Positions 50,174 to 63,442 are shown, counted from the first letter of the stretch. The stretch: 64,000 nt of DNA from Linyphia triangularis (GCA_963978545.1 OZ021729.1:13592001-13656000), one strand, 5' to 3'. Notes: generated from the sequence alone by a model not told the origin. A program made the numbers and translations.

Positions 50174-50944
50174 ATATGTTTGCGATATTTTGTGTGTTTC
50201 ACATTCCGTAAATAATTATAACGAAAGATCCCATTCAAGTGTTTATAACGGAGGCATCCATTTCAACATTTAATTTTGAATAATTAAATCTTTTAGTTAG
50301 TATTGCCAACCATGAAGGCTAAAAAACGGAATACCTATAACATTACTTCAATTTGTGTTTCCAAACAAGTGTTTAAATGTGATTAAATGTGCTTTGTCAA
50401 TGATGACATGCTTCTTTTCATCTTAAAATATTTACCTATTGAAGGGATTAATCGCAACTTAAAAATAATCAAATTTTATTATAATTCAAATAAATACGGA
50501 TTAAAAAATTAATAAGGAAAAAAAATAAAAAATACTTTATATGTAAGACACTGTTACTTTCCAAAAACTCAAATAAAACAAATGAGGCCAACCTACGTCA
50601 CGCTAGCTAAATAGATATGGTATTTTAAGTTTGATTATTGAACGTTATGCTCGAAGGTACGAGAAAAGACTGAAATTCAGGGAAAATAATTGAAATTGAA
50701 CTATCCTTATCGTTTTAAAATGATCTAAATGAATTGTTCAAAATGTTCTAATATGTTCATTAAAATACATCGCTCATGAAAATTCATTATCATCAAAATA
50801 AGTTATTGGAAAAAAGTCGAGAGAGAGAGAACTAAAGAGAGAAATGCTCTCAAAACTAAAAAAAAAATATTGAGGAAAGAAACTCTATGCTGATATTCTA
50901 AAGAAATATTGGAAAGCATACATAATATACCAAAAAGTTATAAG

Positions 50945-51681
50945 AAAACTAGGGGTGTGGAACATCTTACAATTACAGGCTTGTATGGAGATATTATTTT
51001 TTTGCGATAATTCTTGTAAAGGGCTTTAAAAAAACAAAAAACAAAATTGTGATTTTGCGATGTACTTTTCGATAATCCTTATATTATCCTTCATCATTAG
51101 TGAAACTGAGGGAAGAAGAAAAAACGATCATTGATGAAGCATGCTCAAGGAAAGAGAAATCTGTCAATTTCAACTTTTTACTCCATTAAAGCATTTTTAC
51201 GTGAATTTTGGAGATTGAGATGTTTAGAACACCTTAAGAGGCATTAGCACAGCGATTTTTATAAAAATCGTTAGAGCCGTTTTTAAGCAATCATTGAAAA
51301 ACATGATTTTTTCAATGGCAGCTTACTTATGCGCATGCGTGATTTTGACGAAAACCTTAATGGTAGGTCCCATGAACACCGTAGGCCAATTTATTCGAGA
51401 ATTATGATGACCACAAACGCACATATTTTCTAGATAACTTTTTTGAAATATCAGGGTGTTCCAAACTATGAAGAAATGCAAAAAAAAATCGATTTTTTTT
51501 TTTTTTTACCGAATGCTATACTTTCACTACCTTATGTATAATACATATGGGTAATTGAAAGTAAATATGATGAATATAACAAACATTTTAATTTATTATA
51601 CACGAAGTATTTATTAAAATTTCAATTTCTCTTTTAATATTATGCAAATGAAAATTATTTCTGCTATATATATATGAAATG

Positions 51682-51714
<33 letters not shown>

Positions 51715-52258
51715 ACATTGCGTCTGAATTCAGCTTAATCTTCACTGACATCAGAATCAGCGCTATAATGGATTTGAGAGTTACCACTAATCAAATCGAT
51801 TATCTTCCTATAAATTAACATTTTGGTGCCATAGTGTGCTTGGTGTTTGCATCAAATTTTAAATAAAAAAATATCAAATATCAGAAAATGTCCGGCAAAG
51901 TTCGTTTCCAAAATTTATTTTTTAAAAATGAACGTTAATTTATACATTTATCTCAAAATATCTTTTATTTATTCTGATTAAAACAATCTGGCAACAGGAA
52001 AATCTTTCAACAATAATCGGTTAAAATTCTTTCACTTACAGCGTTACTATGCAGCGTAACGTTTTTGAATTGACTGGACTACGTTCCATAATCAATTAAT
52101 AAATTCCAGTCCAAATACCTTTTATTTATTCCGATAAAAAAAATATGGGCAACAGGAAAAAGTTGCAGCAATGATGGGTTAAAATTTAAATTACAGAGTT
52201 GCAGAATGAGTGAGTCAGTGATCAGGATAACTCTTATAGCAATATTCAAAAAAATTCC
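50945..52258 (+). repeat. Dispersed repeat D1, longer copy
   Basis: The D1 start (GGGGTGTGGAACATC) through the hairpin end near 51565, then after a poly(A) run the D2 segment (GTGTTTGCATCAAATTTTAA, ATCTTTTATTTATTCTGATT, GGCAACAGGAAAA). Copy 59755-60975 shows the same order of parts, so D1 and D2 probably belong to one family of about 1.2 kb. Confidence 0.65.
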
Positions 52259-52930
52259 TTATTTTAAATAAGGAGTGGGAAGTCAAAACGTTTGCGTATC
52301 AAAAAGGCTTTCGATTTTTTGCATGCTCGCTTGTCACCTCCTTAACACCGTTCCGTCTCTTACACAGCTGCTAAAACTTGGCTTCAAAAAGTGACGGCGT
52401 GCCATCAGGGTTCTTTAATGCATTAATTTATCGGAGCATTTGCACTTTTTTTTAATTTGTTTATAGCAAAATATCCTCATCAATAAATCATTCAAAACAA
52501 AACGCATGATATAATCTAATTTTTACTTTCAATTATCCATGTGATAGCATAGGGTAATGAAAGTATTGCTTTCGGTCAAAAAAAAAATAAAAAAAAATCA
52601 TTATTTTAAATAAGGAGTGGGAAGTCAAAACGTTTGCGTATCAAAAAGGCTTTCGATTTTTTGCATGCTCGCTTGTCACCTCCTTAACACCGTTCCGTCT
52701 CTTACACAGCTGCTAAAACTTGGCTTCAAAAAGTGACGGCGTGCCATCAGGGTTCTTTAATGCATTAATTTATCGGAGCATTTGCACTTTTTTTTAATTT
52801 TTTTATAGCAAAATATCCTTATCAATAAATCATTCAAAACAAAACGCATGATATAATCTAATTTTTACTTTCAATTATCCATGTGTTAGCATAGGGTAAT
52901 GAAAGTATTGCTTTCGGTCAAAAAAAAAAA
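52258..52930. repeat. Near-identical tandem duplication of ~340 bp
   Basis: The block starting ATTTTAAATAAGGAGTGGGA at about 52261 is repeated from about 52603. I count about three substitutions over roughly 320 aligned bases (for example CCTCATC versus CCTTATC). Each copy ends ATGAAAGTATTGCTTTCGGT and a poly(A) run. Confidence 0.93.
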
Positions 52931-53520
52931 AAAAAAAAAAAAAAATTTTTTTTTTTTTTTTTTTACATTTCTCCACTTTTTGGAACATCCTGACTTTACA
53001 TCTGATGTATGGGTTAGTGGTTGCCATGGGACCTGATATTAAGTTTTTGTCAAGTTTGTGCAAAACATGAAAAAAATATGAAAAAATTATGTTTTTCAGC
53101 AATTACTAAAAAACAGCTCTATCGATTTTGACCAAAATCTCTATGGCAATGCCTCGTAAGGTGTAATAAACATCCCCTCCTCCGTATGCTATAAAAGTGA
53201 AAAAAATTGATAAATGAGTGTCTTTTACACAAAGATCTCGTCAATTTTTCATTTTCTATCAATGACCGTTTTTCTTCTGTTCCCATTTAGAAGACAGAAT
53301 AATGTAAGAATTATCAAAAAATATATCACCGAATTAATAATTTTGGCGCTTTTTTTTCCAAATGTAAGATTAAACTAGAAGAATATTAAAAACTGATAAT
53401 TTTTTCTTTAAATTAATGAAAATATGAAAAAGGTATTAACAGCAATCCACGTCAAATATAAATATAGTGAGCAGCGGTATGGTGTAATCGAAAGTTGTGT
53501 GATGTTCAACACCCCTAGTA
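52862..53520 (-). repeat. Dispersed repeat D1, inverted copy
   Basis: Read on the minus strand it starts ACTAGGGGTGTTGAACATCA and ends at the hairpin near 52862-52918. It is the only minus-oriented copy in the window and adjoins the duplicated 340-bp block. Confidence 0.68.
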
Positions 53521-53995
53521 TATTTTTAAATTGTGTCTACCAAAACATGAAATATATATTTTCATCTTAATTTGGTGAACTTTTCATTATTATATCTCTC
53601 AGTTTAAATTGCTTTTGTTTCAAAAATATTTAAGTTAAAAATCAAAATATCAACTTTAATAAAGTGAAAATACAGATTTTGTCTTAATAATTAGAAAATT
53701 GAATTACAGTAAAAAAAAAAAAAAAAAAAATTAAATAAATAAACATATATATTTTATCGCAGAATATTTCTCGATACTAAAAAAAAAATTAAGAATTAAA
53801 GTTCTATGAACGCTGTTTTAGAATTTTTCCCCGGGTGTACTTTTTTGTCTCACAGCGTAAACACTATTGAATAAAAAGTATTAAATTTTATACATTCATA
53901 GAAATTTTTTTTGGAAATCTGCTGAGCCTCTTTAAAAAATTTAGAGAGGCCAACTTTAATTTTTAAGTAATTTATTACTTGTCAAAGTGAATGAT

Positions 53996-54026
<31 letters not shown>

Positions 54027-54370
54027 TTTGCATGGACCGTACTTTGCAGGGAAAACTAACCACTGTAGAAACCTAATTTTTTACAGGCACACCTAAGTAT
54101 ATGTCTTACTAAAACACCCACCTAGTCCTTTATTTTAATTTCAATGTAATTTTATATTTATTAAATACGTATGAAATATTACTAAATATATAAGTTTTGA
54201 AAAATTAAATTTTTAGCTTGTGTGACGGATGGTACTTTTTATAAACAACGGAAAAGCATCGAAAAAAAAAAAAGGAGAAAAAAACAAGATTTTTTTATTT
54301 TAATAAATTATACCATGACATAGAGAAGATTATCTGGATTCTATCTAAAAAAATCAGAACTTAGATTGAT

Positions 54371-54730
54371 TTTGTTTTGATTTGTTTTGAAATCACCGAC
54401 TGTCTATTTCTGCCACTTATAAAGTGCTTAACACAGCCAAATACGTCTCGTAATTTTGCGCATCTAGAAGAATACGAGATCGAAACCGTCTAGAGTAAAC
54501 CCCTCTCTCCGACCCCACCACACCAACGAGAGGACATTGAGGCCACGACAGATTTAATGTGCACCAGTCCCCATTAGGTACACACGGGGCCGCCGCGAGA
54601 TGGCGCTTTAGGGAAAGAAAGCTCTCGCGGCGCCCCCGGTACACACCAATATTTGGCGGACCGAGGACAGAACCCACAACCCTCCGGTTATGAGCTCGAT
54701 ACTCTACCGCAAGGGGCTATCGGGAGCCCA
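54371..54730 (-). mobile_element. Long tRNA-Met-like SINE
   Basis: The minus-strand head at the right end reads GGTAGAGTATCGAGCTCATA, resembling initiator or elongator tRNA-Met around a CAT anticodon, with a degraded box B (GTGGGTTCTGTCC). A GC-rich body of about 200 bp follows. Flanked by ACTYAGATTGAT (54359-54370 and 54731-54742, one mismatch). The 86-codon open frame inside it is not a gene. Confidence 0.78.
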
Positions 54731-54812
54731 ACTCAGATTGATAAAAAAGCTAAACGAATGTGAATATTTGAAATTACTTAAACTGCTTCTTTTATTATTA
54801 CGCATTTTTAAC

Positions 54813-54908
54813 GATCTTTATATACTGCCATACTATTCATATTACTATAACTGACAAACGAAGTGTTGCCAGTTATAGTATTTTGAATAGTATGGTAGTA
54901 TAAAGATC
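54813..54908. repeat. Imperfect 96-bp hairpin
   Basis: GATCTTTATATACTGCCATA onward pairs with a right arm ending TGGTAGTATAAAGATC. The stem is about 40 bp with a few mismatches and a 2-base bulge, and the loop about 15 bases. It is either a tiny foldback element or a precursor-like hairpin. Confidence 0.75.
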
Positions 54909-55040
54909 ATAGTAGTATGGAGATTACGTCACGGCCAACTCATGAGGATGCTAAAAAAAAAGTAAGGTTTAAAAAGAATCGCCTCTCTTTCAGAATTTTT
55001 TCGCCGCACGTGTTTCTCAGTCTCACAGTGCAAAAACATG

Positions 55041-55217
55041 GTTTGGTTGTGCGCTCAACTACCCATACTAGTGTACAATAACGGCTAATCAGGCCGGGAC
55101 CAACAGCTTAACGTGGATTCTGAACCACAACGAACATCCATGCCTAATCCGAGACTCGAACCCGGCACCTTTGGCATGCGAAGCCAGAGCGCTAACCCTA
55201 CAGCCATTAGGTGGGGA
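55041..55217 (-). mobile_element. tRNA-Ala-like SINE with intact 12-bp target duplication
   Basis: Best-preserved copy of the family. Minus-strand head reads GGTTAGCGCTCTGGCTTCGC and then box B GGTTCGAGTCT, similar to tRNA-Ala in the anticodon-arm region. Flanked by perfect TGCAAAAACATG at 55029-55040 and 55218-55229. Confidence 0.9.
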
Positions 55218-55554
55218 TGCAAAAACATGAAGCATGATATCTTGCATATTTGTAGAGAAGTGTGGAGTTGCCAGTGACGTGTATATTTATGGTATTCTTT
55301 TTATTATGCTACATATTTTATTACTATTTCCGCATTTTGCTCTTGTCTTAATTGTAGGCTGTTTTAAAACTGTGAAAAACGTAATATTTTTCTCTCAAAG
55401 AAGGAGAGGGAGAAGGGGGGGGGGGTGCTCCCTCTTATCCTTACCAATGAATTTGTCCTTTTAATTTCGCTCTTCCTTTCCCCACATTTTGGTAATGGTG
55501 TCCAAAGACGATATTGCCTACAGAATATGTACTATATTATGTAAAACTTCTTCT

Positions 55555-56470
55555 TTTTTTTTTGCTGCTGCTGTATCTGAATTAGCTAAATAAAAAAAAA
55601 AAATTTAGAAGTGTCAGGAAAATCTTGTATGGGTTGTTGATGGTATCAAATGGGGAAAAATCTAGTTAAAATAGTGATATTTAGGAACAAAAACTTAAAA
55701 GAGTTAGCTTGATGATAATTTGTCCCCAAACATCCATGTCCAATACGGATAACCCAGTTTAGGACCAAGAGATCCATTTCTAACATGGCAATTGTATTAT
55801 GTAATTTAAAAAATAAAATAGAGATGGTATGTATAAGGTAAATTTAACACAGTGCAATTTTTTAACGAGTTCAGAAACAGCAATTCTAGATTATATTATC
55901 ATTAGATTTTGTAGGTGATTTTAATAATGTTTAATGGACTTTTTATTAAATTTTAAGAAGTTTTTAACTAGTTTTCTGTTTTACTATTTAAATGAGTGAA
56001 AATATGCAAAATGTAAATAACACCATTTCAAATTTTAATGCAATGGCCAATATTATAGTGTAATTGAAAATGGGGCGGTGTTCCAAACCCATATTTCTAT
56101 TCATATTGAAAGAAGAAGCTATTTTACATTCAAATTTTGTAAGTAAACTTTTACTACTACTGTTATACTGGGCAACAAATATCTTACGTTTTAAAAGGAT
56201 TCTTCGGAAGATATTGTGGTGTAAAAATCTAGAAAAAAAGGGGAAGAAAATGGCTGGCGATCATTCTCAAGGCATTGTTATCTTCAACTATGACTTTTTC
56301 CAATTTTCGTTGCAATTTTCAAAATTTTGAAACTTTGTTGAAGCCATTACTCATATTCTTTTATAAAATTAGTCAACTGTTTTTACTTGAAATCTTGTTT
56401 TTCGAGGAGTGTTTTCAGCGGATGTCTGAAAAATATAATGGGTATGCCGAGGTCATGGTTCAGAGATGAT
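55555..56470. other. No gene recognised
   Basis: AT-rich sequence following a G-rich run (55410-55428). Two short overlapping open frames at 56064-56469 show no domain, signal peptide or splice support. Confidence 0.4.
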
Positions 56471-56479
56471 TCTGTGGTT

Positions 56480-57355
56480 ATAATTAAAATATATAATTTA
56501 ATAATATGATTAAAAGCTATGATTAATTGATGTGATTAAAATCTATGATTTAATGATGTGATAAAAAGCTTTTGTTTAAAGATACGATTAGTGGCTATGA
56601 TTTAGTGATATGATTAATAGCTATGATTTAATGATATGATTAAAAGCTATGATTAAATGATAAGAGTAAAAGCTATGATTAAAATTTATGATTTAATGGT
56701 GTGATTAAAAGCTATGATTTAATGTTATAATTCAAAGCTATGATGTAAAGCTATGATTTAATGATATGATTAAAAGCTATGATTTAATATGATTAAAAGC
56801 TATGATTTAATATGATTAAAAACTATGATTTAATTATATGATTAAAAGCTATGATTTATTGATATGATTAAAAGCTACGATTAAATGATATAATGAAAAG
56901 CTATGATTAAAATCTATTATTTAATGATGTGATTAAAAGCTGTGATTAAATGATAAGAGTAAAAGCTATGATTAAAATTTATGATTTAATGGTGTGATTA
57001 AAAGCTATGATTTAATGATATAATTCAAAGCTATGATGTAAAGCTATGATTTAATGACATGATTAAAAGCTATGATTTAATATGATTAAAAGCTATGATT
57101 TAATGATATGATTAAAAGCTATGATTTAATATGATTAAAAGCTATGATTTAATGATATGATTTAAAGCTATGATTTATTGATATGATTAAAAGCTATGAT
57201 TAAAATCAATTATTTAATGATGTGATTAAAAGCTGTGATTAAATTATATGATTAAAAGCTATGATTAAAATCTATGATTTAATGATATAATTAAAAGCTA
57301 TGATTTAATGATATGATTAAAATTTATGATTTAATTATATGATTGAAGGCTATGA
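56480..57355. repeat. ~25-bp minisatellite
   Basis: About 35 degenerate units of TATGATTAAAAGCTATGATTTAATGA in variable lengths (17-40 bp), with larger blocks themselves repeated (compare 56640-56780 with 56940-57080). Confidence 0.95.
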
Positions 57356-57359
57356 TTTT

Positions 57360-57910
57360 TAGTGAAAATGACGTACAAATCGAGCTATGTAGTACAAGAA
57401 AGATGATATTTTGTGGTTTCAATTTTCAACATGAGTTCAATGCAATTTTCTAATTTCAAATCTTGCAATTATAAATCAAATCTTTCGATTCTAAGATTGA
57501 GGTATAACTAGCTACCAAAAATAGTAAGTAATTTGACTAGTAAGTTTGAGAACTAGTTCCTTCTTAGAGTAGTGTTTCTGATTCATTAAAATCACAGCTT
57601 TTAATTATAACCACAGAAACAACTCTTATCTGTTTTGTTATCATCTTTTAAAAAGTGAATTAAAAAAATTATATTCTTTGTTCTTTTATCAAAATATTTT
57701 TAGTCTTGGCACAGGCTTATGCAAATCGCTTTTGAATAAAGAAGGCTCTGTTCCGAGGAAGATTCAACCTCCTGCCATAATTAGAATAGTAACCTTGACG
57801 CCAGAATAATTGGAAAAAGGTGTGTTCAGTGAAAATGAGGTAAAAATCGAGCTGTATAGTTCAAGAAAGATGGTATTTTAAACTTAATATCCAACTTTTA
57901 CCGAGATTTC
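57360..57910. repeat. Direct repeat pair beside the minisatellite
   Basis: AGTGAAAATGACGTACAAATC...GAGCTATGTAGTACAAGAAA at about 57361 is repeated as AGTGAAAATGAGGTAAAAATC...GAGCTGTATAGTTCAAGAAA at about 57830. Confidence 0.7.
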
Positions 57911-57919
57911 ATTAAATAT

Positions 57920-59750
57920 GCATCAAAAGCGATTGCTTATTTCCTCTACATTGTTTTGAAATGCAACAAAAGGTTTAGATGAATGGAACGCAAAAAATAT
58001 AACAACAAAATGGTCATTCCAATTCAGTATATATTTTTATAAAGTTTTAAATAATAGGACATCTAATTATAAAATTATTTTATAAATTATGAGGAATAAC
58101 AGGTTTCTAAAAAATAATTAAAAAATTGTATAAATATAGGAGAAAAATTACTCAAGCGTCATATATCTATGTGCAAATTTTCAAATTCTATAATTATTTT
58201 CTTCATTAGTATAAATAATTAGTATATAATTAATTAATCCCAATAATATTAACAGATAGTTTCGCTATCGTTTTCGACGTGACACATATCATCATCAACT
58301 TAGATTGAAATTGCACAAATTTAAATTTTTTTTGTCAAAAATGGCCATTGAGTATCGTTATAGAAGTCTCTTCTATCGGTATAAACTTTAACTTGATGAA
58401 TTAAGCTCATGTTGAATAAAGAAATTAGAAGATTTTTTTTAAATCTCCTGTCAACTTTCTTAAAGTGAAGTTATCACCTTTTCATTCAGCTGACGATAGT
58501 TTGAGACAAATATTGTGTTAACATTGTAATTAAAAATGAAAACTGCAACACCAACTCCTGGTAAGGAACATGTCAAATGTTTAGCGTTGCTAATTTCGTC
58601 CTTCCACATATTTTTCCGAATATGACAGAAATATAAAGTACCTTACCAAATCAGAAAATTAAACTTCTAAATTAACGACTTCAATTTAACAATTAGTGAC
58701 ACAATGTATATTAAAAGTCAAATTAATGTTAAAAGTATTAAAATATTTAATATTATTGAGGTAATAAAGAATTTTAGGCTCATTAAAACACATCATAAAT
58801 TATGTTAATGTCATTGAAAAATTGGTTTAAATGTTTATACAAAACCGCATAAATAACAGAATTTTTCTAAATCATTGCAGTAATTATATCACTGAAGGGT
58901 TAGCAGTAAACCAAATAAATCAATAAATATATTTTATACTAGGAACACCAGAACAACTTTCAATTAATAGTGAGCCATTAGGAATTTTTAATTAACTGTT
59001 GATTTTGCAATAACCCTTCTTTTTTTAAAAGTTTAAACTAAACTTTTTTTTTATTATTTTCCAACTCAGTTTCTTATTACATCAACTGTACTGGATATGA
59101 AGTACAAAAAGCATGACAATGCATAAAGTAATCTACTTTTAAATATAAATAAAAACCATAACCTCCCCCCTCCCCTCGCCCACCAAAAAAATAAATAAAT
59201 AAAAATCGTGTTCGATATAAATAAAATCCCGAATATCAGTGATGAATTTGAAAGCTTGAAAATAAATTAACTATCATATTTATATTGATAATCTCAATTA
59301 AATATTACTAGTTCTCATTTATTTCTTAGCTTGTCAGGTTTTTAAATATATCTCTATTTATTAAGTGCGTTTTCTTAATGGCAGAATTCTTATGTGTTGT
59401 TTTGTAGTATTATAAGGAAAATAATATTAAGCTCTAGACTGATGTCTGCCACTCAATTAAAAATGAGATTTCGAAGTTTTACAACTTTATGTGATACTTA
59501 TTTTGGACAAATTAGTCAACTTTTTTAATATTACCATTTCGATACAGTCATAAAAGTTTTTATTATGTAGAATTTCTATTTTTATTTTATTATGTAAAAA
59601 AAAAAAAAAAAAAATGGAGATACGACCTTAGTGCCATGAATGACAGTACACAAAAAATATATGTTTTCTCCCATAGATTTCATATACCATTAAATTAACC
59701 AAAATAACTTATGCTAATATTCATATTTTTTAATAAAATTAATAAATAAT
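57920..59750. other. No gene recognised
   Basis: AT-rich sequence without open frames, identifiable repeats or splice-flanked islands. A C-rich run lies at 59164-59180 and a poly(A) tract near 59597-59614. Confidence 0.45.
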
Positions 59751-59754
59751 TAGT

Positions 59755-59905
59755 GGTGTGAAACCTGGCACAACTTTCAATTACGCTTAATACAAGTCAA
59801 AGTAGTTAAATTTGACATAAATTGGTGTAATTTACTGTTTTTGTTTTCATATTTTAATAATTAAAAAAATTGCTACTTTAGCAATATTTTTAACAATGTA
59901 TTTAC

Positions 59906-59948
<43 letters not shown>

Positions 59949-60975
59949 GGAAATTGTCTGTATGTTCTTCGATAAATATTACATTATCTTTTCTTATTAG
60001 TGAAATATAGGATAAACAGGTTGATGAATGATGTTCAAGGAAGTAGAACTCTATATTAAAGGCATTCTTTTTTTAACTTTTTACCCTCTTATCTTATTTC
60101 AACGCAAATTTTGGAGGTAGGGATGTTTAGAGCACCAAAGGGAAAAAAAGCATTGCTACAGTAATTTTGATCAAAACCGTTTGAGCTGTTTAGTGGCAAT
60201 TGCTGAAAAACATAAACAGCTACCTCATACACATGTGCAATTTTAACTAAAACCTTAATGACAGATCCCATGGCTACCCGTGTATCAAAGTTGTACGTTG
60301 AACGTCAATTCGCAATTCGTTGGAGATCTATGCTGACAACTAGGTAACACACACACACAGACACACACAGACACACAGACACACACACACACACACATTC
60401 ATAGAAACAAAGTTTTTATTATGTATCCTTTATATGCATAGCCAATTTTTGTATTCATTAACAAAGCGCCGTTTATGTTGCCAGTTGTGCTTAGTGTTGC
60501 CATCTAATTTTAAATATAAGGAACATCACTATCAGCAAAATATCCGGTAAACTACTTTTTAAAATTTATTCATTAAAAATGAATGTGAATTTATTCACTC
60601 GCATCCAAATATCTTTTATTTATTCTGATTAAAACAATTTTTTTTATTATTTATTTATTAAAACAATTTTGGCAACAGGAAAGAGTTTCTTCAATGATCG
60701 GTTAAGCGATTGGCTGACGCCAAATTGGTTTATTGGTATTCCGTAAAAGCGATCAGTTAGTGACAGTGACCCAAAATTTGATGGAATGTATTGTCATCGA
60801 CATCGAATCTATCTGCCAAGTTTCAGCCCGATTGAATGATAGCAAGAGGGTTAATTAGGGATCCGCAGATTTGCCCGCAATCGACTGACATACAAACAAA
60901 ATCGAAGTTAATATAAAGCATTTAAAAACAAAATTGGATTCCGAATGCAATACTTTCATTACCATATGAAAGTAA
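59755..60975 (+). repeat. Dispersed repeat D1+D2, near full-length copy
   Basis: Runs from GTGGTGTGAAACCTGGCACA through the ACACACAGAC microsatellite (about 60349-60398) and the D2 block (TTGCCATCTAATTTTAAATA, CTATCTGCCAAGTTTCAGCC). It ends at ATACTTTCATTACCATATGA. No open frame of note. Confidence 0.68.
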
Positions 60976-60979
60976 ATAG

Positions 60980-62985
60980 CTATAAAAAGCGAAATGAGTT
61001 ATTTTTCAAAATTTTTTTGTCAATGAATAGAATTTATATCCGTTATCACGAACCATTTATTTTAAGATAAGGGTAGAATAATGATCAATTGGACGAAAGC
61101 TGACTGTGTCTATTTCTGTTTCTCCCTAGCTACAATGCGTAGTTTAATTCTTATTTTGGTAATGTACACGTCCTTATTAATGTTCCATTAATGTATCATT
61201 TCCCAAGGGAAGTTATTTCTGTAACTATTAGCTATAGAAAATGAAGGTAAGTTGCAAAAAATGCTTACAATTAGGTAGATAGATTGCATGATTTTCATGG
61301 ATAATTTACTTTAAAAATTACAGATTTTAATTTTTTTAACAAAATTTTATAATTTTGTATTGATCAAAAATTATGCAAAAAATAAACATTATAACTTTTA
61401 CATTAATGCAAAAAATAAACATTATATCCTTCAAATGAATGAATAACACATGTTTTTTGTAGATTACAATTCATTATTTAGTTAATTTAATTTTTGGCTA
61501 ATAAAAGTAGGTACTTAAAAACTTTCAAAATGTATTTGCTTTTAATTTGGGAAGCGTTTTTTAAACGCTTCACGTAGCGTTTTTTAAACGCTTCAAGTAC
61601 ACTATTTTATGTCTTATTCACTTATTTTATTGTCTACGCGTCACTATTTTATGTAATACTAATTGGAATATTTATAAGAAATGATAATTGAATATTATTT
61701 TGTATTGTCTTCTAAACTTTTGTATTCCAAAGAGTTGAATAGTACAAGCTTCATGGAAAAATTTTTGATCAAGAACTTTCGTCAAATAGTTTAATTAGAA
61801 AACTAAAATTACTTGAAATTACCTTTTTCGTTTCCAACAAAAGTCATACTTTAATTTGGCGTTAAAAAAATCGTGTTCATCCCTATGTCTTCTGGGTATT
61901 CCTTTTACAAATGAATTCGTTTATAAAATTAATCGAAAATTTTAAAATAATTATTTATTTTAGAAATGACTATAATCCATTCTAGCATATTCTATAAACA
62001 ATATTAATTACGAAATTAACATTTTAAGTAGTTTGTTCATTCGAAATAAAACAAATTCAAAGGATTAAAAAATAAAATTATCGATTTTATATGATAGATT
62101 TTATATAGATAAAATTAGGAATTCTATAAACAACAGAAACATCTACTGATCACTTTATAAAAATTTTGATATTACAACTGACGCCATCTTTTGTTAAACT
62201 TTAGTAGTTCAATGAAAGTAGAACTTCATATTTACAAGTTCTTTACCAGACCACATCTCTTAACTGTAACTTCTGATAGTGCATGTTTGTTTATTGACTT
62301 TATACTGGAGAAGGCTTAGCAAACAACATAACGAACTGCATTAACAACTAGTTAGCATTTACCCAAAGCAACCTATTTCTGAGAATTAGAAGGGTTAAAG
62401 TATGGGGCAATTCAATCGGCTTTATCTGCGTGCAGTTGCAGTTAGTAATCAATGTTTAATGTAAGATTCAGTTCACTTAATCCATCAATACTTAAACCTT
62501 CTCAAAGTAAGATAAGCGTTCCGTCTTTAAAATGTGACAGTCATTTGATCTTTTTAGCTATTATTGAGGCAATAATCATTGTTGTTGGCAGTCTGGCAAC
62601 CTAACTAAAAGTGCTTGAGATCGACTAGCGGAGATATTTTAGAATTTGGAACTGTCCCGCAGCCAAGAATTCGGCGACGCTGTAATGGAGGAAAAAGTCA
62701 TCGTCTGAAGAATTGGGTAAAAATGTATCATTGGGGGAAAGTCATGAAGAAGATTACTTTTTTTTTTCCGGCTTACTTCATTCCTTTGTTTTGTTTAATT
62801 AATTTTTGTGTGTGTTTTATTTAAGTTTGAAATTGAAAAGAAAAATGGCATTTTTTCTGCACGAATGAAATATAAAAAAACACAAAACGTTCACATATTC
62901 CTCCGTATCCCAAATGCATGTTTACTACACTTAACTTACAAAGATAGGTTATTATGTTTCATGAGAAAATGTACTAACCCATTAA
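60980..62985. other. No gene recognised
   Basis: AT-rich sequence. At 61552-61598 the palindrome AGCGTTTTTTAAACGCT occurs twice in a row. A GC-richer patch at 62600-62740 has an open frame with no recognised domain and could be an unidentified exon. Confidence 0.4.
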
Positions 62986-62989
62986 AATA

Positions 62990-63069
62990 AAGTTTTTACT
63001 GTAAATCCTTTGCACGTATTGCAATTTCTTATGTGCAATTTTATTGCGTTTTTAGTCCTCTTCTTCTCG

Positions 63070-63104
<35 letters not shown>

Positions 63105-63265
63105 CAGAATTTGTTAAAATACATTGTCGTTGACACCGAGTCTACTTGCCAAGTTTAAGTTTGATTGAAGAGATGGAAAATGAGTTAATTAGCCCTCCAA
63201 GTATTTGTTTCATACGTGAATTCATTCCATACAAAGAAAATTGAAGTTCATATAAATTATTCAAA
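62990..63265 (+). repeat. Dispersed repeat D2, degraded copy
   Basis: Matches the end of D2 (CTTGCCAAGTTTAAGTTTGA, then TTGAAGTTCATATAAAT) after a poly(T) tract. Strongly diverged. Confidence 0.5.
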
Positions 63266-63442
63266 CAGGAAATAATAAAAAACGTTTTTAATTATAGCTT
63301 CAAAATTGTTCTCCTATTTTTCTAGAATTTTTATTTTTGAAAAAATATATTTCTGATAGTAGAAGTTTTCGAATCTTTTTAACTTTATTTTGTTAAGATT
63401 GGTCAAGCTCTAATTGTTTTTCAATCGGCACTTTTTCCTCCA

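Noticed and set aside
54417..54677. GC-rich 86-codon open frame
   Set aside because: It lies wholly within a tRNA-Met-like SINE bounded by a target duplication.
62615..62824. Possible small gene on the plus strand (GC-richer start, basic residues)
   Set aside because: No recognisable domain, no clear splice partner, and the second half is poly-Phe from a T tract. It could be an unidentified exon, but that is unsupported.
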